Below are positions 36,896 to 46,625 of a DNA stretch of 64,000 nucleotides, piece by piece. The position numbers were made by a program, and so were the translations under genes. The notes beneath the pieces were generated by a model. The model worked only from the letters and a program-made list of their open reading frames with translations. It did no database searches and had not been told where the DNA came from. Each line of letters begins with the position of its first letter. The stretch's first letter is position 1. The DNA lies in NCBI RefSeq assembly GCF_023554105.1, contig NZ_JAMJWE010000011.1, positions 62,001-126,000 of the forward strand, written 5' to 3'. The DNA is from Brucella sp. 21LCYQ03 (GTDB lineage: Bacteria > Pseudomonadota > Alphaproteobacteria > Rhizobiales > Rhizobiaceae).

Positions 36896-39002
36896 ATCCA
36901 GCGCGTAGCAACCGGATCGCCTCATCGCGTCCAAAGAGATAAAGCAGTACACGCAAAGCCTGACCGCGTTCACTTTCAAGATCGGGATCGCTCGCCAGAA
37001 TGTAACGCGCATCTTTGCGGGCGATCTCCAGCAGGTCACCGTGTGCTTCAATCGAAGCAAGGCGGAAACCCGGCGTGCCTGATTGACGTGTGCCGAGCAA
37101 TTCGCCTTCGCCGCGCAATTTCAGGTCTTCTTCAGCAATGCGGAAACCATCTTCCGTTTCGCGCATCACTTTGAGCCGCGCCTGACCGATTTCACCAAGC
37201 GGGCCTTTATAAAGCAGAAGACAGGTGGACGGTTTGTCGCCACGTCCGACGCGCCCGCGCAGCTGGTGCAATTGAGATAGGCCGAAACGTTCCGCATGTT
37301 CGATGACGATGATCGTTGCATCCGGCACGTCGACGCCGACCTCAATGACGGTCGTTGCAACAAGAAGTCGTGTTTCTCCTTGCTTGAAAGCGCGCATGGC
37401 GTCGTCTTTTTCTGCACCACTCATACGGCCATGAATGAGGCCGATCTTGTTGCCAAACACCGGCTTCAGCGATTCAAAACGTTCTTCGGCGGACGTGAGT
37501 TCGACAAGTTCGGATTCTTCCACCAAGGGGCAAATCCAGTAGATTTTCTGCCCTTCATGTATGGCTTTCCGAATGCGCTCAACGAGTTCGTTCATTCGCT
37601 CCATTGGAAGAATTGCCGTGGTGATTGGCTGTCGTCCAGCTGGCTTTTCGGTGAGCTTGGAAACATCCATGTCACCGAAGGCTGTCAGCACGAGTGTACG
37701 CGGGATCGGCGTTGCCGTCATAACCAGCATATCAGGTGCGGTGCCTTTGGCTGTCAGCATCAAACGCTGATGCACACCAAAGCGATGCTGCTCATCAATG
37801 ATAACAAAGACGAGATCGTGATACTCGACTTTTTCCTGAAAAAGCGCATGCGTGCCGATGATAATATCGACTTCGCCACTTTTCAGGCCTTCAAGTGTAG
37901 CAGTTCGTTCTTTACCCTTGTCGCGGCCAGTAAGCAGGGCCACTTTCAAGCCTACTTTTTCAGCAAGTGGGGCAATCGTTGCAAAATGTTGCCGCGCCAG
38001 AACTTCGGTGGGCGCCATCAATGCTGACTGCCCGCCAGATTCAGCTGCATGTGCCATTGATAACAGACCAACGACTGTCTTGCCGGAACCCACATCCCCT
38101 TGCAAAAGCCGCAACATTCGTTCTGGTGATTTAAGGTCGGTGATGATTTCGCGAACTGCCTGATCCTGACCTTTGGTAAGCTTATAGGGCAGGTGACGCA
38201 TGATTTCAGTCACAATGCGACCATTGCCTTCAAGCGGACGTCCTGAAAGCCGACGCGTTTTGGCTCGCACCATTGCTAGTGCGAGTTGGCCTGCCAGAAA
38301 CTCGTCATAGGCCAGCCTGCGGCGCGTGATGCTTTCAAGCGCTATATCGCTTGGGTCTTCCGGCAGATGCATCGTGTTGAGAGCATCTTTGAATGGCGAA
38401 AAGCGCTCCCGCGCAATCAAAGGCCCATCGATCCATTCGGGCAGAACCGGCACGCGGGTCAGTGCTTCTTTCATCGCACGACCAAGCGTTTTGGAAGAAA
38501 GCCCGGCGGTTAACGGATAAACCGGCTCGACCATCGGTAGATTGGCTGCATCTTCAAGACTTGCGATATAATCGGGATGCACCATCGAAGCGCGTCCGTT
38601 AAACCATTCGACCTTGCCTGAAACGATGACGGTTTCACCTTCTGGCAACGTCTTTTCAAGCCATGGCAATTGCGCATGGAAAAAAGTGAGGACAATTTCG
38701 CCAGTATCATCATGGGCGATCACACGATGCGGAACATTGCCTTTTCCGCGCGGTGCTGGCTGATGCTGATCGACCTTAACTTCCAGCGTAACAATTGCAC
38801 CTTCCTGCGCAAAAGCGATGCCGGGGCGGTTGCGCCGGTCGATAACGCTGTTCGGCGGCAGAAACAGAAGCTGGCCCACTTTGGGCTCAGCTCCTGGCAC
38901 GTCTGTGCCCAAAAGTTTGCCAAGCAAAGCTGCCACTTTCGGGCCAATGCCGGAAAGCGAGCGGACGGAAGCGAAAAACGGATCAAGGACAGACGGACGC
39001 AT
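36894..39002 (-). CDS. recG: ATP-dependent DNA helicase RecG
   Basis: 702 residues. The N-terminal wedge/OB domain (PKVGQLLFLPPNSVIDRR) is followed by helicase motifs I (LLQGDVGSGKTVV), Ia (MAPTEVLARQH), II (VIIDEQHRFG), III (TATPIPRTL) and VI (QLRGRVGRG). The TRG-type C terminus has GEGELLGTRQSGTPGFRLA. It remodels stalled forks and branched DNA. The ATG (MRPSVLDPFF) gives the family's length; the frame extending to 39092 was rejected. It is divergent from sdhE. Confidence 0.96.
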   Translation of the reverse strand: MRPSVLDPFFASVRSLSGIGPKVAALLGKLLGTDVPGAEPKVGQLLFLPPNSVIDRRNRPGIAFAQEGAIVTLEVKVDQHQPAPRGKGNVPHRVIAHDDTGEIVLTFFHAQLPWLEKTLPEGETVIVSGKVEWFNGRASMVHPDYIASLEDAANLPMVEPVYPLTAGLSSKTLGRAMKEALTRVPVLPEWIDGPLIARERFSPFKDALNTMHLPEDPSDIALESITRRRLAYDEFLAGQLALAMVRAKTRRLSGRPLEGNGRIVTEIMRHLPYKLTKGQDQAVREIITDLKSPERMLRLLQGDVGSGKTVVGLLSMAHAAESGGQSALMAPTEVLARQHFATIAPLAEKVGLKVALLTGRDKGKERTATLEGLKSGEVDIIIGTHALFQEKVEYHDLVFVIIDEQHRFGVHQRLMLTAKGTAPDMLVMTATPIPRTLVLTAFGDMDVSKLTEKPAGRQPITTAILPMERMNELVERIRKAIHEGQKIYWICPLVEESELVELTSAEERFESLKPVFGNKIGLIHGRMSGAEKDDAMRAFKQGETRLLVATTVIEVGVDVPDATIIVIEHAERFGLSQLHQLRGRVGRGDKPSTCLLLYKGPLGEIGQARLKVMRETEDGFRIAEEDLKLRGEGELLGTRQSGTPGFRLASIEAHGDLLEIARKDARYILASDPDLESERGQALRVLLYLFGRDEAIRLLRAG

Positions 39003-39147
39003 GGCGGGAGAATTAACTGCTTTGCTTTTCTGTGCAAGCCTTTGAAATAGTTTTGTACTATTTTTGTTCTTGTTGCGGAAACGGGTTCCCACTTGCGCCT
39101 GAGATGCTATATACCGGCAACATATTTGTTAATGGAGCGCTCAAACA

Positions 39148-39435
39148 ATGACTGGCAGCACACTTGCGGCAGGAAATCTTGATGTAAGGCGTCGCAAGCT
39201 TCTGTTTCGCGCGTGGCATCGTGGTATGCGTGAGATGGATTTGATCCTCGGGCAATATGCAGACCAGTATCTTCCTGAGTTCACAGATGAGCAGCTTGAT
39301 GAGTTTGAACAGCTTCTTGAAGTGCTTGATCGCGATCTCTTGAAGTGGGTAACAGGCGAATGCCCGACGCCTGAAGAACATGATACGCCGTTGTTCCGTG
39401 ATATCATCGCTTTCCGTGACCGCATAGAATTCTGA
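39148..39435 (+). CDS. sdhE: Succinate dehydrogenase assembly factor SdhE (FAD flavinylation)
   Basis: 95 residues of the YgfY/SdhE (Sdh5) family. It contains the diagnostic FRAWHRGMREMDLILGQYA, in which RGMRE is the RGxxE motif, and a helical remainder (LDEFEQLLEVLDRDLLKWVTG). It helps attach FAD covalently to SdhA in the cytoplasm. It is 12 bases before mfd on the same strand and shares a 145-base divergent promoter region with recG. The sdhE-mfd neighbourhood is common in Rhizobiales. Confidence 0.93.
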   Translation: MTGSTLAAGNLDVRRRKLLFRAWHRGMREMDLILGQYADQYLPEFTDEQLDEFEQLLEVLDRDLLKWVTGECPTPEEHDTPLFRDIIAFRDRIEF

Positions 39436-39447
39436 GAATAAGTCGCC

Positions 39448-42400
39448 ATGCCCGTATTCAGCAAACTCGGTCTTAAAACCAGTCCAGGCGTTAAAACTGG
39501 CAAGAATATCGTCATCGACGGTGTTGCCGATGGTTTTGAAGCCTTTTGTCTTGCACGTCTGGTCGAGGAGATTGGTGAGCGCGGGCCTGTTTTATACATT
39601 GTCCGTGATGGTCAGCGCATTGCCGATCTCGAGCAAGTGCTGAATTTCGTTTCACCTGATTTGCCAGTTTTGCACCTGCCTGCATGGGATTGTCTGCCCT
39701 ATGATCGCGTTTCGCCGGGGGCAGACGCATCTGCGCGCAGGCTCGCAGCACTTGGCGCTCTGGCTTCTCTTAAAACCTCACCGCATCCAGCTGTTATCAT
39801 CACAACGGCGAATGCCATTCTGCAAAAGCTGCCACCACAGGCAGCGATTGCCGAGCAGGTTATTTCGGCGCGTCCCGGCAATCAGCTCAATATGAATGAT
39901 TTGAGCGCACGGCTGGAGCGCAATGGTTTCGAACGTGTCTCGACCGTGCGTGATATTGGTGAATATGCGGTTCGTGGCGGCATTCTCGATCTTTATGCAC
40001 CGGGATCGGAAGAGCCGCTGCGGCTCGATTTCTTTGGCGATACGCTTGAGACGATCCGGGCGTTTGATCCGGCGTCGCAGCGCACAACGGGCGCGCGTAA
40101 GGAATTTGTGCTTCAGCCGATGAGCGAAATTTCGCTCTCGCCGGATATGATCAGCCGCTTCCGCAAAAATTACGTCGCAATGTTTGGCGCGCCGCAACGC
40201 GATGATGCGCTGTATCAGGCGATCAGCGAAGGTCGTCGCGTTGCAGGCATGGAACATTGGTTGCCCCTGTTCTATGACAATCTTGAAACCATTTTCGATC
40301 ATGCGGGCGATATGCCGGTGGTGTTCGATCATCTGGTTCATGAAGCGCTGACTGAACGTCACACGATGGTCGTCGATCATTATGAGGCGCGTCTGAGACA
40401 GGCCGAAGGCAAAGAGCCGGGCAGCGATGCCGTGCCTTATAAGCCGGTAAAGCCTGAAACGCTTTATCTCACGCCAAAAGAAGTGGAAGCTGTTGCTGCA
40501 ACAAACGGTTTGCGGATTGATCTCACACCATTCGGTACCCCGGAAGTCGCTGGCCGCACGGTTGTTCATGCTGATGTGCATAAGGGTCGCAGCTTCGCAG
40601 AAGAGCGCGCTGCAACCGATGTGAACCTGTTCGAAGCGGCAGTGAAATACATCGCTGATTTGCGCGTTGCAGGCAAAAAAGTGTTGATTGCCGCATGGTC
40701 TGAAGGCTCGCTTGATCGTCTTTTGCAGGTGCTGGACGAACATGGTCTTGAGAAGATCGAAACCGTTGATCGTCTTTCAATGGTCAAGGCTCTGTCGCGT
40801 GACAAGATCACCGCTGCGGTTCTGGCCGTTGAAAGCGGCTTTGATGCGGACGATCTGGTTGTCGTTGCTGAACAGGATATTCTTGGCGACCGCCTTGTGC
40901 GTCGTTCCAAACGTCGCAAGCGCGATCAGGATTTCATTTCCGAAGTTGCATCGCTTTCGGCTGGCGATGTCGTCGTTCACGTAGATCACGGTATCGGTCG
41001 TTTCATCGGTCTTAAGACAATCACAGCGGCGGGTGCACCGCATGACTGCCTCGAAATTCATTATGCGGGCGATGATCGTCTGTTCTTGCCGGTTGAAAAT
41101 ATCGAGCTTTTGTCTCGCTTTGGTTCAGAAGGCTCAGAAGCAACTTTAGATAAGCTTGGTGGTGGCGCATGGCAGATGCGCAAGGCCAAGCTCAAGAAGC
41201 GCCTGCTTGAGATTGCTGGTCATCTGATCCAGATTGCAGCCGAACGGCAGATGCGTGGCGCGCCGGTCATGCAGCCACCGGAAGGGTTATATGCGGAGTT
41301 CGCTGCGCGCTTCCCTTATGACGAAACTGAGGATCAGCTTCGTGCTATTGATGCTATCAGCGACGACCTTGGCGCAGGAAAACCAATGGATCGTCTCATA
41401 TGTGGTGACGTTGGTTTTGGTAAAACGGAAGTGGCGCTGCGCGCCGCTTTTGTTGCGGCGCTGAGCGGCTTTCAGGTGGCTGTGGTTGTGCCAACCACAC
41501 TTTTGTCGCGACAGCATTTTAAGACTTTCTCGACGCGCTTCCATGGTCTGCCGGTCAATGTTGCGCATGCGTCGCGCCTTGTCGGCACCAAAGAGCTGGC
41601 CGCCACGAAGAAGGGTCTTGAAGACGGTACGGTTGATATTGTGGTCGGCACGCATGCGCTGCTTGGCAATTCAATCAAGATCAAGAATCTTGGCTTGCTG
41701 ATTATTGATGAAGAGCAGCATTTTGGCGTGAAGCACAAGGAACGACTTAAGGAGCTGAAATCCGACATTCATGTTCTCACACTTTCGGCTACGCCAATTC
41801 CGCGCACATTGCAGCTTGCGCTGACTGGTGTGCGTGAACTTTCGCTGATTACGACGCCGCCCGTTGATCGTATGGCAGTCCGTACCTTTGTTTCGCCATT
41901 TGATCCGCTTGTTATCCGCGAAACATTGCTTCGCGAGCGCTATCGCGGTGGTCAGAGCTTCTATGTCTGCCCGCGTGTTGCGGACTTGAGCGAGATTGCA
42001 GACTTTTTGAAAGACCATGTGCCGGAGCTGAAAGTCGCCGTTGCGCATGGCCAGATGGCACCGGGCGTACTCGACGACATCATGAACGCGTTTTATGATG
42101 GGCAATATGATGTGCTGTTGTCCACGACGATTGTGGAATCGGGTCTTGATATCCCGACTGCCAATACGATGATTGTGCACCGCGCTGATATGTTCGGCCT
42201 GTCGCAGCTTTATCAGCTGCGCGGGCGTGTGGGCCGCTCGAAGCAGCGTGCATTTGCGCTGTTTACACTGCCAGCTGGCCGTACATTGACAGCGACTGCG
42301 GAGCGTCGTCTGAAAGTCCTGCAATCGCTTGATACGCTTGGTGCAGGTTTCCAGCTTGCGAGCCATGATATGGATATTCGCGGAGCGGGTAATCTGCTGG

Positions 42401-42960
42401 GGCAGGAACAGTCGGGCCACATCAAGGAAGTGGGCTTTGAGCTTTACCAGCAAATGCTGGAAGAAGCTGTTGCTACGCTTAAGGGTACGATTGAAGTTGA
42501 AGACAGCCAGTGGTCGCCGCAGATTGCAATCGGTACAGCCGTGATGATCCCGGAAGCCTATGTGCCGGATCTGCAATTGCGTCTCGGGCTTTATCGTCGC
42601 CTTGCCGATCTTGCAGAGCCGCAGGACATTGATGCTTTTGGTGCAGAGCTGATCGACCGTTTTGGCCCAATGCCGGAAGAAGTGCAGCATCTGCTCAAGA
42701 TCGTTTACATTAAGGCCCTGTGCCGTCGCGCCAATGTCGAAAAACTGGATGCTGGCCCGAAGGGCGTGGTGATCCAGTTCCGCAATGCGACGTTCAACAA
42801 TCCAGTTGGACTGGTGAAAATGATCGGTGAACACGGTTCTATGGCCAAGATCCGGCCAGATCAGAGCATCGTGTTTATTCGCGATTGGGCAACGCCGGAG
42901 AAACGTTTGAACGGCTCTGCTGTTATCATGACTCAGCTGGCCAAGATTGCGGCGGGTTAA
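39448..42960 (+). CDS. mfd: Transcription-repair coupling factor
   Basis: 1170 residues, the normal length. Domains in order: a UvrB-like N-terminal module (residues about 20-330, DGVADGFEAFCLARL, LPAWDCLPYDRVSP), the RNA-polymerase-interacting CarD-like domain (residues about 510-580, AGDVVVHVDHGIGRFIGLK), RecG-like helicase motifs I (CGDVGFGKTEVALRA), II (LLIIDEEQHFGVKHKE), III (LTLSATPIPRTLQLA) and VI (YQLRGRVGRSKQRA), and the C-terminal TRCF domain. It displaces stalled RNA polymerase and recruits UvrA. The stop codon lies inside a GC-rich palindrome. Confidence 0.97.
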   Translation: MPVFSKLGLKTSPGVKTGKNIVIDGVADGFEAFCLARLVEEIGERGPVLYIVRDGQRIADLEQVLNFVSPDLPVLHLPAWDCLPYDRVSPGADASARRLAALGALASLKTSPHPAVIITTANAILQKLPPQAAIAEQVISARPGNQLNMNDLSARLERNGFERVSTVRDIGEYAVRGGILDLYAPGSEEPLRLDFFGDTLETIRAFDPASQRTTGARKEFVLQPMSEISLSPDMISRFRKNYVAMFGAPQRDDALYQAISEGRRVAGMEHWLPLFYDNLETIFDHAGDMPVVFDHLVHEALTERHTMVVDHYEARLRQAEGKEPGSDAVPYKPVKPETLYLTPKEVEAVAATNGLRIDLTPFGTPEVAGRTVVHADVHKGRSFAEERAATDVNLFEAAVKYIADLRVAGKKVLIAAWSEGSLDRLLQVLDEHGLEKIETVDRLSMVKALSRDKITAAVLAVESGFDADDLVVVAEQDILGDRLVRRSKRRKRDQDFISEVASLSAGDVVVHVDHGIGRFIGLKTITAAGAPHDCLEIHYAGDDRLFLPVENIELLSRFGSEGSEATLDKLGGGAWQMRKAKLKKRLLEIAGHLIQIAAERQMRGAPVMQPPEGLYAEFAARFPYDETEDQLRAIDAISDDLGAGKPMDRLICGDVGFGKTEVALRAAFVAALSGFQVAVVVPTTLLSRQHFKTFSTRFHGLPVNVAHASRLVGTKELAATKKGLEDGTVDIVVGTHALLGNSIKIKNLGLLIIDEEQHFGVKHKERLKELKSDIHVLTLSATPIPRTLQLALTGVRELSLITTPPVDRMAVRTFVSPFDPLVIRETLLRERYRGGQSFYVCPRVADLSEIADFLKDHVPELKVAVAHGQMAPGVLDDIMNAFYDGQYDVLLSTTIVESGLDIPTANTMIVHRADMFGLSQLYQLRGRVGRSKQRAFALFTLPAGRTLTATAERRLKVLQSLDTLGAGFQLASHDMDIRGAGNLLGQEQSGHIKEVGFELYQQMLEEAVATLKGTIEVEDSQWSPQIAIGTAVMIPEAYVPDLQLRLGLYRRLADLAEPQDIDAFGAELIDRFGPMPEEVQHLLKIVYIKALCRRANVEKLDAGPKGVVIQFRNATFNNPVGLVKMIGEHGSMAKIRPDQSIVFIRDWATPEKRLNGSAVIMTQLAKIAAG

Positions 42961-42968
42961 CCCGCCGC
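42949..42968. terminator. Palindrome spanning the mfd stop codon
   Basis: Stem GCGGCGGG (42949-42956), loop TTAA, complement CCCGCCGC (42961-42968). The TAA stop lies in the loop. It sits 9 bases from the convergent frnE-like stop. There is no T-tract, so its role as terminator is uncertain. Confidence 0.5.
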
Positions 42969-42977
42969 GAATTAAAC

Positions 42978-43652
42978 TTATCGATCTTCTGAAATACCCG
43001 GCTCAAAGCCCTCAGCTGTTTGTCGAATTGCATCGGCAAGAGCTGAGGCTGATTGCGCCCCCATGACGGCATATTTTTGATCAATGATGAAGCAAGGTAC
43101 GCCACGCACGCCGATGCGATTGGCGGTGTCGATTTCTTCGCGGATTGCGTCTTTGTCAGCATCGCTTTGCAAAAGTCTTGCGACGATTGGCGCTTCCATG
43201 CCGACGCTTGCGGCAGCATCAACAAGTACATCGTGGTCGCCAATATCCTGCCCTTGTTCAAAATAGAGCGAGAACAGTCTGCCGACCAGCTTGTCTTGCA
43301 ATCCCGGACCAGCCTGTGCAGCCCAATGGATTATGCGATGTGCATCAAGCGTGTTGGGCGCCCGCGTTATTGCCTCAAAATCAAAAACGATGTCGTTTTC
43401 TTCGCCCAGTTCGACAAGTTGCTTGTGAATGTCATCGATCTTAGAACCTGTACCGAACTTTTCGCGCATGTATGCCTGACGATCCTTGCCTTGTGCCGGG
43501 ATAGCAGGGTCAAGCTGGTAAGGACGCCAGCGCACTTCAGCATCAACCTCAGGTGCTAATTCAAGTGCCTGTTCAAGTCTTTTCTTGCCTACGAAACACC
43601 AGGGGCAGACGACATCAGACACAACGTCGATGGTGATTTTTCTTCCGGTCAT
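42978..43652 (-). CDS. FrnE-like DsbA-family thiol oxidoreductase
   Basis: 224 residues. The CPWC redox motif (C16, C19) follows ITIDVVSDVV, then FVGKKRLEQAL. The cis-proline loop reads IGVRGVPCFIID and the C-terminal AVMGAQSASALADAI is typical of the FrnE/polyketide-disulfide-isomerase branch. There is no signal peptide, so it acts in the cytoplasm. The chosen ATG follows GGAGCACCTT. Members are linked to oxidative stress; the partner is unknown. Confidence 0.9.
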   Translation of the reverse strand: MTGRKITIDVVSDVVCPWCFVGKKRLEQALELAPEVDAEVRWRPYQLDPAIPAQGKDRQAYMREKFGTGSKIDDIHKQLVELGEENDIVFDFEAITRAPNTLDAHRIIHWAAQAGPGLQDKLVGRLFSLYFEQGQDIGDHDVLVDAAASVGMEAPIVARLLQSDADKDAIREEIDTANRIGVRGVPCFIIDQKYAVMGAQSASALADAIRQTAEGFEPGISEDR

Positions 43653-43747
43653 AAGGTGCTCCATTCGACAAGCGGGATTACAGCACTCCCGCTTGCATAG
43701 ATTTTACTTTGAAAATGTAGGGTGAATTATAATCTGTTCAACCGGTA

Positions 43748-45592
43748 TCAGGGGGTGAGTTTCCACCATGTCGGCAATTGATAACCGTAGAGTGATGTCT
43801 TTTCCGGATGACCGATCTGATCCCAACGCGCAACCCACTGATAAGGCAGATAATACAGTGGAACGTAGTAATTGCCTGATATGAGGATGCGGTCGAGTGC
43901 GCGCACGGCACTGACAAAATCTGCCCGCTCACGCGCCGCGAGCATAGCTTCGATCATGGCATCCACTGCTGGATCGGCAACGCCCGGATAATTGAAGCTC
44001 CCCTGTGCATCACGCGATGCAGAACCCCAACGCTGCCATTGCTCATTGCCGGGTGACAGAGAGCCAGTCAAAGCTCCAAGGATCATGTCATAATCGAAGG
44101 TTTGCAGCCGCTGCTGGTACTGTGCATCGTCAGCACTTCTGATTTCTACTTCAATGCCGAGACGTGCGAGATTGCGCTTATAGGCCAGCGCTACTTTTTC
44201 CTCATCTGGTGAACGCGTCATGATTTCAAACTGCAGCAGCTTGCCGGACGGATCGATTGCCTTGCCGTGTTCGAAAGAAAAGCCAGCTTCCGTTAGAAGC
44301 TCATAGGCTTGCTTGGCCGGTCCGCGATCATGGCCTGTTCCATCAGTAGTAGGCGGTTGCCAAGTGCCTTCCATGACATCGTTGCGCACCGCTTTGGGAA
44401 AAGGAGCAAGCAATTCACGTTCACGCGCATCGGCAGGCTTGCCAATGGATGACAGTTCCGAACCTTCCCAGAAACTCTGCAATCTCTTGTACTGGTCGGC
44501 AAAGAGATTTCGGTTAGCCCATTCGAAATCAAACAGAAGGCCGAGTGCTTGCCTGACACGTGGGTCTTCAAACACCGGACGGCGTGTGTTGAAGACGAAC
44601 CCCAGCATGTTTGCTGGTGTGCCTTTTTCAAAATTTTCCTTAACGACTTTGCCCTGTGCTACGGCGGGGAAATTATAGGATTTTTCCCAACGTGTTGGGT
44701 TGGCATCAATGAAAACGTCAAGAAGTCCCTTTTTGAAAGACTCAAACAACGCTGTCTCATTGCGATAATATTCGATGTTAAATGTATCGAAATTATCGAA
44801 GCCACGCCGAACGGGCAGGTCTTTGCCCCAATAATCGGGATTTTGTTTGTAGATGATCCTCTGGCCGGGTTGGACGCTCGTCACAATATAGGGTCCGCTG
44901 CCAACGGGTGGTTTTAGTGTGGAATTACCAAAGGTGGCCGGATCAATTGCGTGCTTTGGCAGAACCGGCATCGTTCCAGCAATCAGCATCGGAAATTCAC
45001 GGTCAGATTGCTCATTAAAGTTAAATCGCACCGACCGTTCACCGGTCTTTTCGATCTTGTCGATGCGGCTCATGCGATTGTTGAAGGGAGGGCGGCCTTT
45101 TTCAGTGAGAATGTCATAGGTGAAGAGCACATCATCCACAGTGACAGGCTCGCCATCAGACCATTTGGCTTTTGGGTTAAGTGTGAACTCAACCCATTTG
45201 CGCTCAGGATCAACGGCGACTTTCTCTGCTAACAATCCATAAAGCGTGAAAGGTTCATCGCGGGATCGCTGCATCAGCGTTTCGTAGACAAGATTGCCGA
45301 AATCCTGGTCACCAAACAAGCCACGAGCTGTTGTGCGCATGCTTTTCAGCACAAATGGATTGAGGCTATCGAAAGTGCCAACAACGCCCATTCGGAGCGT
45401 TCCACCTTTCGGCGCATCGGGGTTGGCGTATGGGAAATGCGTAAAATCAGCGGGCAGGGCCACATCACCATGCATTGAAAGTGCATAGTCTGGCGCGGCA
45501 TTGGTTTCTGCTTGCGTGGGAGCCGTCGCTGTAAAAATGCCGATCAGGCTCGCCAAAGCTGTGGTGCGGAAAAGAGCAAACAATTCAGTCAA
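43748..45592 (-). CDS. Oligopeptide-type periplasmic binding protein (YejA-like, SBP family 5)
   Basis: About 614 residues. A hydrophobic signal region (LASLIGIFTATAPTQA) precedes a family-5 domain: ALSMHGDVALPADFTHFPYANPDAPKGG, GTFDSLNPFV and KWSDGEPVTVDDVLFTYD. These closely match the YejA branch, which imports peptides such as microcin C. There is no ATG near the 5' end. I chose a TTG at 45592; a TTG at 45613 or 45583 is equally possible. Yej permease and ATPase genes are absent here, so it is an orphan binding protein. Confidence 0.85.
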   Translation of the reverse strand: MTELFALFRTTALASLIGIFTATAPTQAETNAAPDYALSMHGDVALPADFTHFPYANPDAPKGGTLRMGVVGTFDSLNPFVLKSMRTTARGLFGDQDFGNLVYETLMQRSRDEPFTLYGLLAEKVAVDPERKWVEFTLNPKAKWSDGEPVTVDDVLFTYDILTEKGRPPFNNRMSRIDKIEKTGERSVRFNFNEQSDREFPMLIAGTMPVLPKHAIDPATFGNSTLKPPVGSGPYIVTSVQPGQRIIYKQNPDYWGKDLPVRRGFDNFDTFNIEYYRNETALFESFKKGLLDVFIDANPTRWEKSYNFPAVAQGKVVKENFEKGTPANMLGFVFNTRRPVFEDPRVRQALGLLFDFEWANRNLFADQYKRLQSFWEGSELSSIGKPADARERELLAPFPKAVRNDVMEGTWQPPTTDGTGHDRGPAKQAYELLTEAGFSFEHGKAIDPSGKLLQFEIMTRSPDEEKVALAYKRNLARLGIEVEIRSADDAQYQQRLQTFDYDMILGALTGSLSPGNEQWQRWGSASRDAQGSFNYPGVADPAVDAMIEAMLAARERADFVSAVRALDRILISGNYYVPLYYLPYQWVARWDQIGHPEKTSLYGYQLPTWWKLTP

Positions 45593-45933
45593 CTTTCTCG
45601 CGTCCTCGTTCAACTTAATTGGTTCATTGTAAATAAGTGTGAGAACTTACATTTGATTCGTATGGCGAAATTAGCATGAACCTTGAACTTGTGCGGATTA
45701 AGAGCGTGTCTGGCGCGTGACAGTGCAGATTAAAACAAAAAATATGTCGTATTTTGCTCTTTCATTGCATACGACCATCTGGATTCATGTGTGAAGTCGT
45801 TGTAACACGGCCTCGGATTGGGATGTTAAATTCCAGAGGTCACGCTGTTGCCGCATTTTCAAATCAGTGACGGTCTATCGCTGACTCAAACCAGAGACCG
45901 GAAGATCAAAGCCTTGGAAGGAAACTGTTGATC
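45593..45933. other. Divergent intergenic region, YejA-like gene / IalB-family gene
   Basis: About 340 bases, AT-rich in its left two thirds. It should hold both promoters. I see no gene, no strong dyad and no terminator. Confidence 0.5.
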
Positions 45934-46554
45934 ATGACCAGCACGAAGACAATCGCTGCCGCATCTGCATTTGCCGGCGCGTTCGCCCTGCTTGCTTCTG
46001 CGACGATGCCTGCAGCCGCACAGCAGCAGCCGCCACAAGGCTGGTTTAAAGTTTGCTCGAAGCAGGAAGACAATGACATCTGCAACACGCAGAACATTAT
46101 CACTGCTGACTCCGGCCAGTTGCTGACCGCCGTCAACCTTATCGAGATCAAGGGTAAGATTAACCGTAAGATTTTTCAGGTTACCGTGCCAATCGGTCGC
46201 TTGATTCCTGCGGGCGTTGGTCTTCAGATCGACAATGCCAAGCCAACCAAGCTTGAATATGGCATTTGCTTCCCAGACCGCTGCATTGCCGAAGCACCGC
46301 TTTCGGACGAGCTGATCAATGCGCTTAAGAAGGGCACCAAGGTTACGCTGACTTCGGTTAACTACCAGAACAAGCAGAACCCGATTCCTGTTGCACTGAC
46401 CGGTTTCTCGGCAGCCCTTACAGGTCCAGGCCTCAAGCAGTCAGAACTTGAAGAACGCCAGAAGGAACTTCAGGACGCTGTTGCAAAGCGCCAGAAGGAA
46501 TTCGAAGAAAAGATGAAGGCTGAACAGGCCAAGGCAAAAGGCGCAGCTAACTAA
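45934..46554 (+). CDS. Invasion-associated locus B (IalB) family protein
   Basis: 206 residues with a long signal peptide (MTSTKTIAAASAFAGAFALL, then ASATMPAAAQ). The mature part has four cysteines in two pairs (FKVCSKQEDNDICNTQ and YGICFPDRCIAEAP), the family signature. The last 40 residues (LEERQKELQDAVAKRQKEFEEKMKAEQ) are a charged coiled coil, longer than in Bartonella IalB. It is exported; the function is unclear beyond the link of IalB with erythrocyte invasion. A TTG six bases upstream has better spacing from AAGGA. A terminator follows directly. Confidence 0.88.
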   Translation: MTSTKTIAAASAFAGAFALLASATMPAAAQQQPPQGWFKVCSKQEDNDICNTQNIITADSGQLLTAVNLIEIKGKINRKIFQVTVPIGRLIPAGVGLQIDNAKPTKLEYGICFPDRCIAEAPLSDELINALKKGTKVTLTSVNYQNKQNPIPVALTGFSAALTGPGLKQSELEERQKELQDAVAKRQKEFEEKMKAEQAKAKGAAN

Positions 46555-46576
46555 GCAGCGCTATATGCGAGAATTG

Positions 46577-46606
46577 AAAAGGGCGCTTTAAGCGCCCTTT
46601 TTGTTT
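46577..46606. terminator. Terminator between the IalB-family gene and hspQ
   Basis: An 11-bp stem, AAAAGGGCGCT and AGCGCCCTTTT, with loop TTA, followed by TTGTTT. Symmetric A/T flanks let it work in both directions between these convergent genes. Confidence 0.88.
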
Positions 46607-46625
46607 GCCAGTTTTTTTATGTGTC

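Noticed and set aside
39778-42834. Long antisense open frames opposite mfd (39778-40743 and 41671-42834)
   Set aside because: Mfd is unambiguous across the span. The antisense products are rich in Arg, His and Cys and have no recognisable domain.
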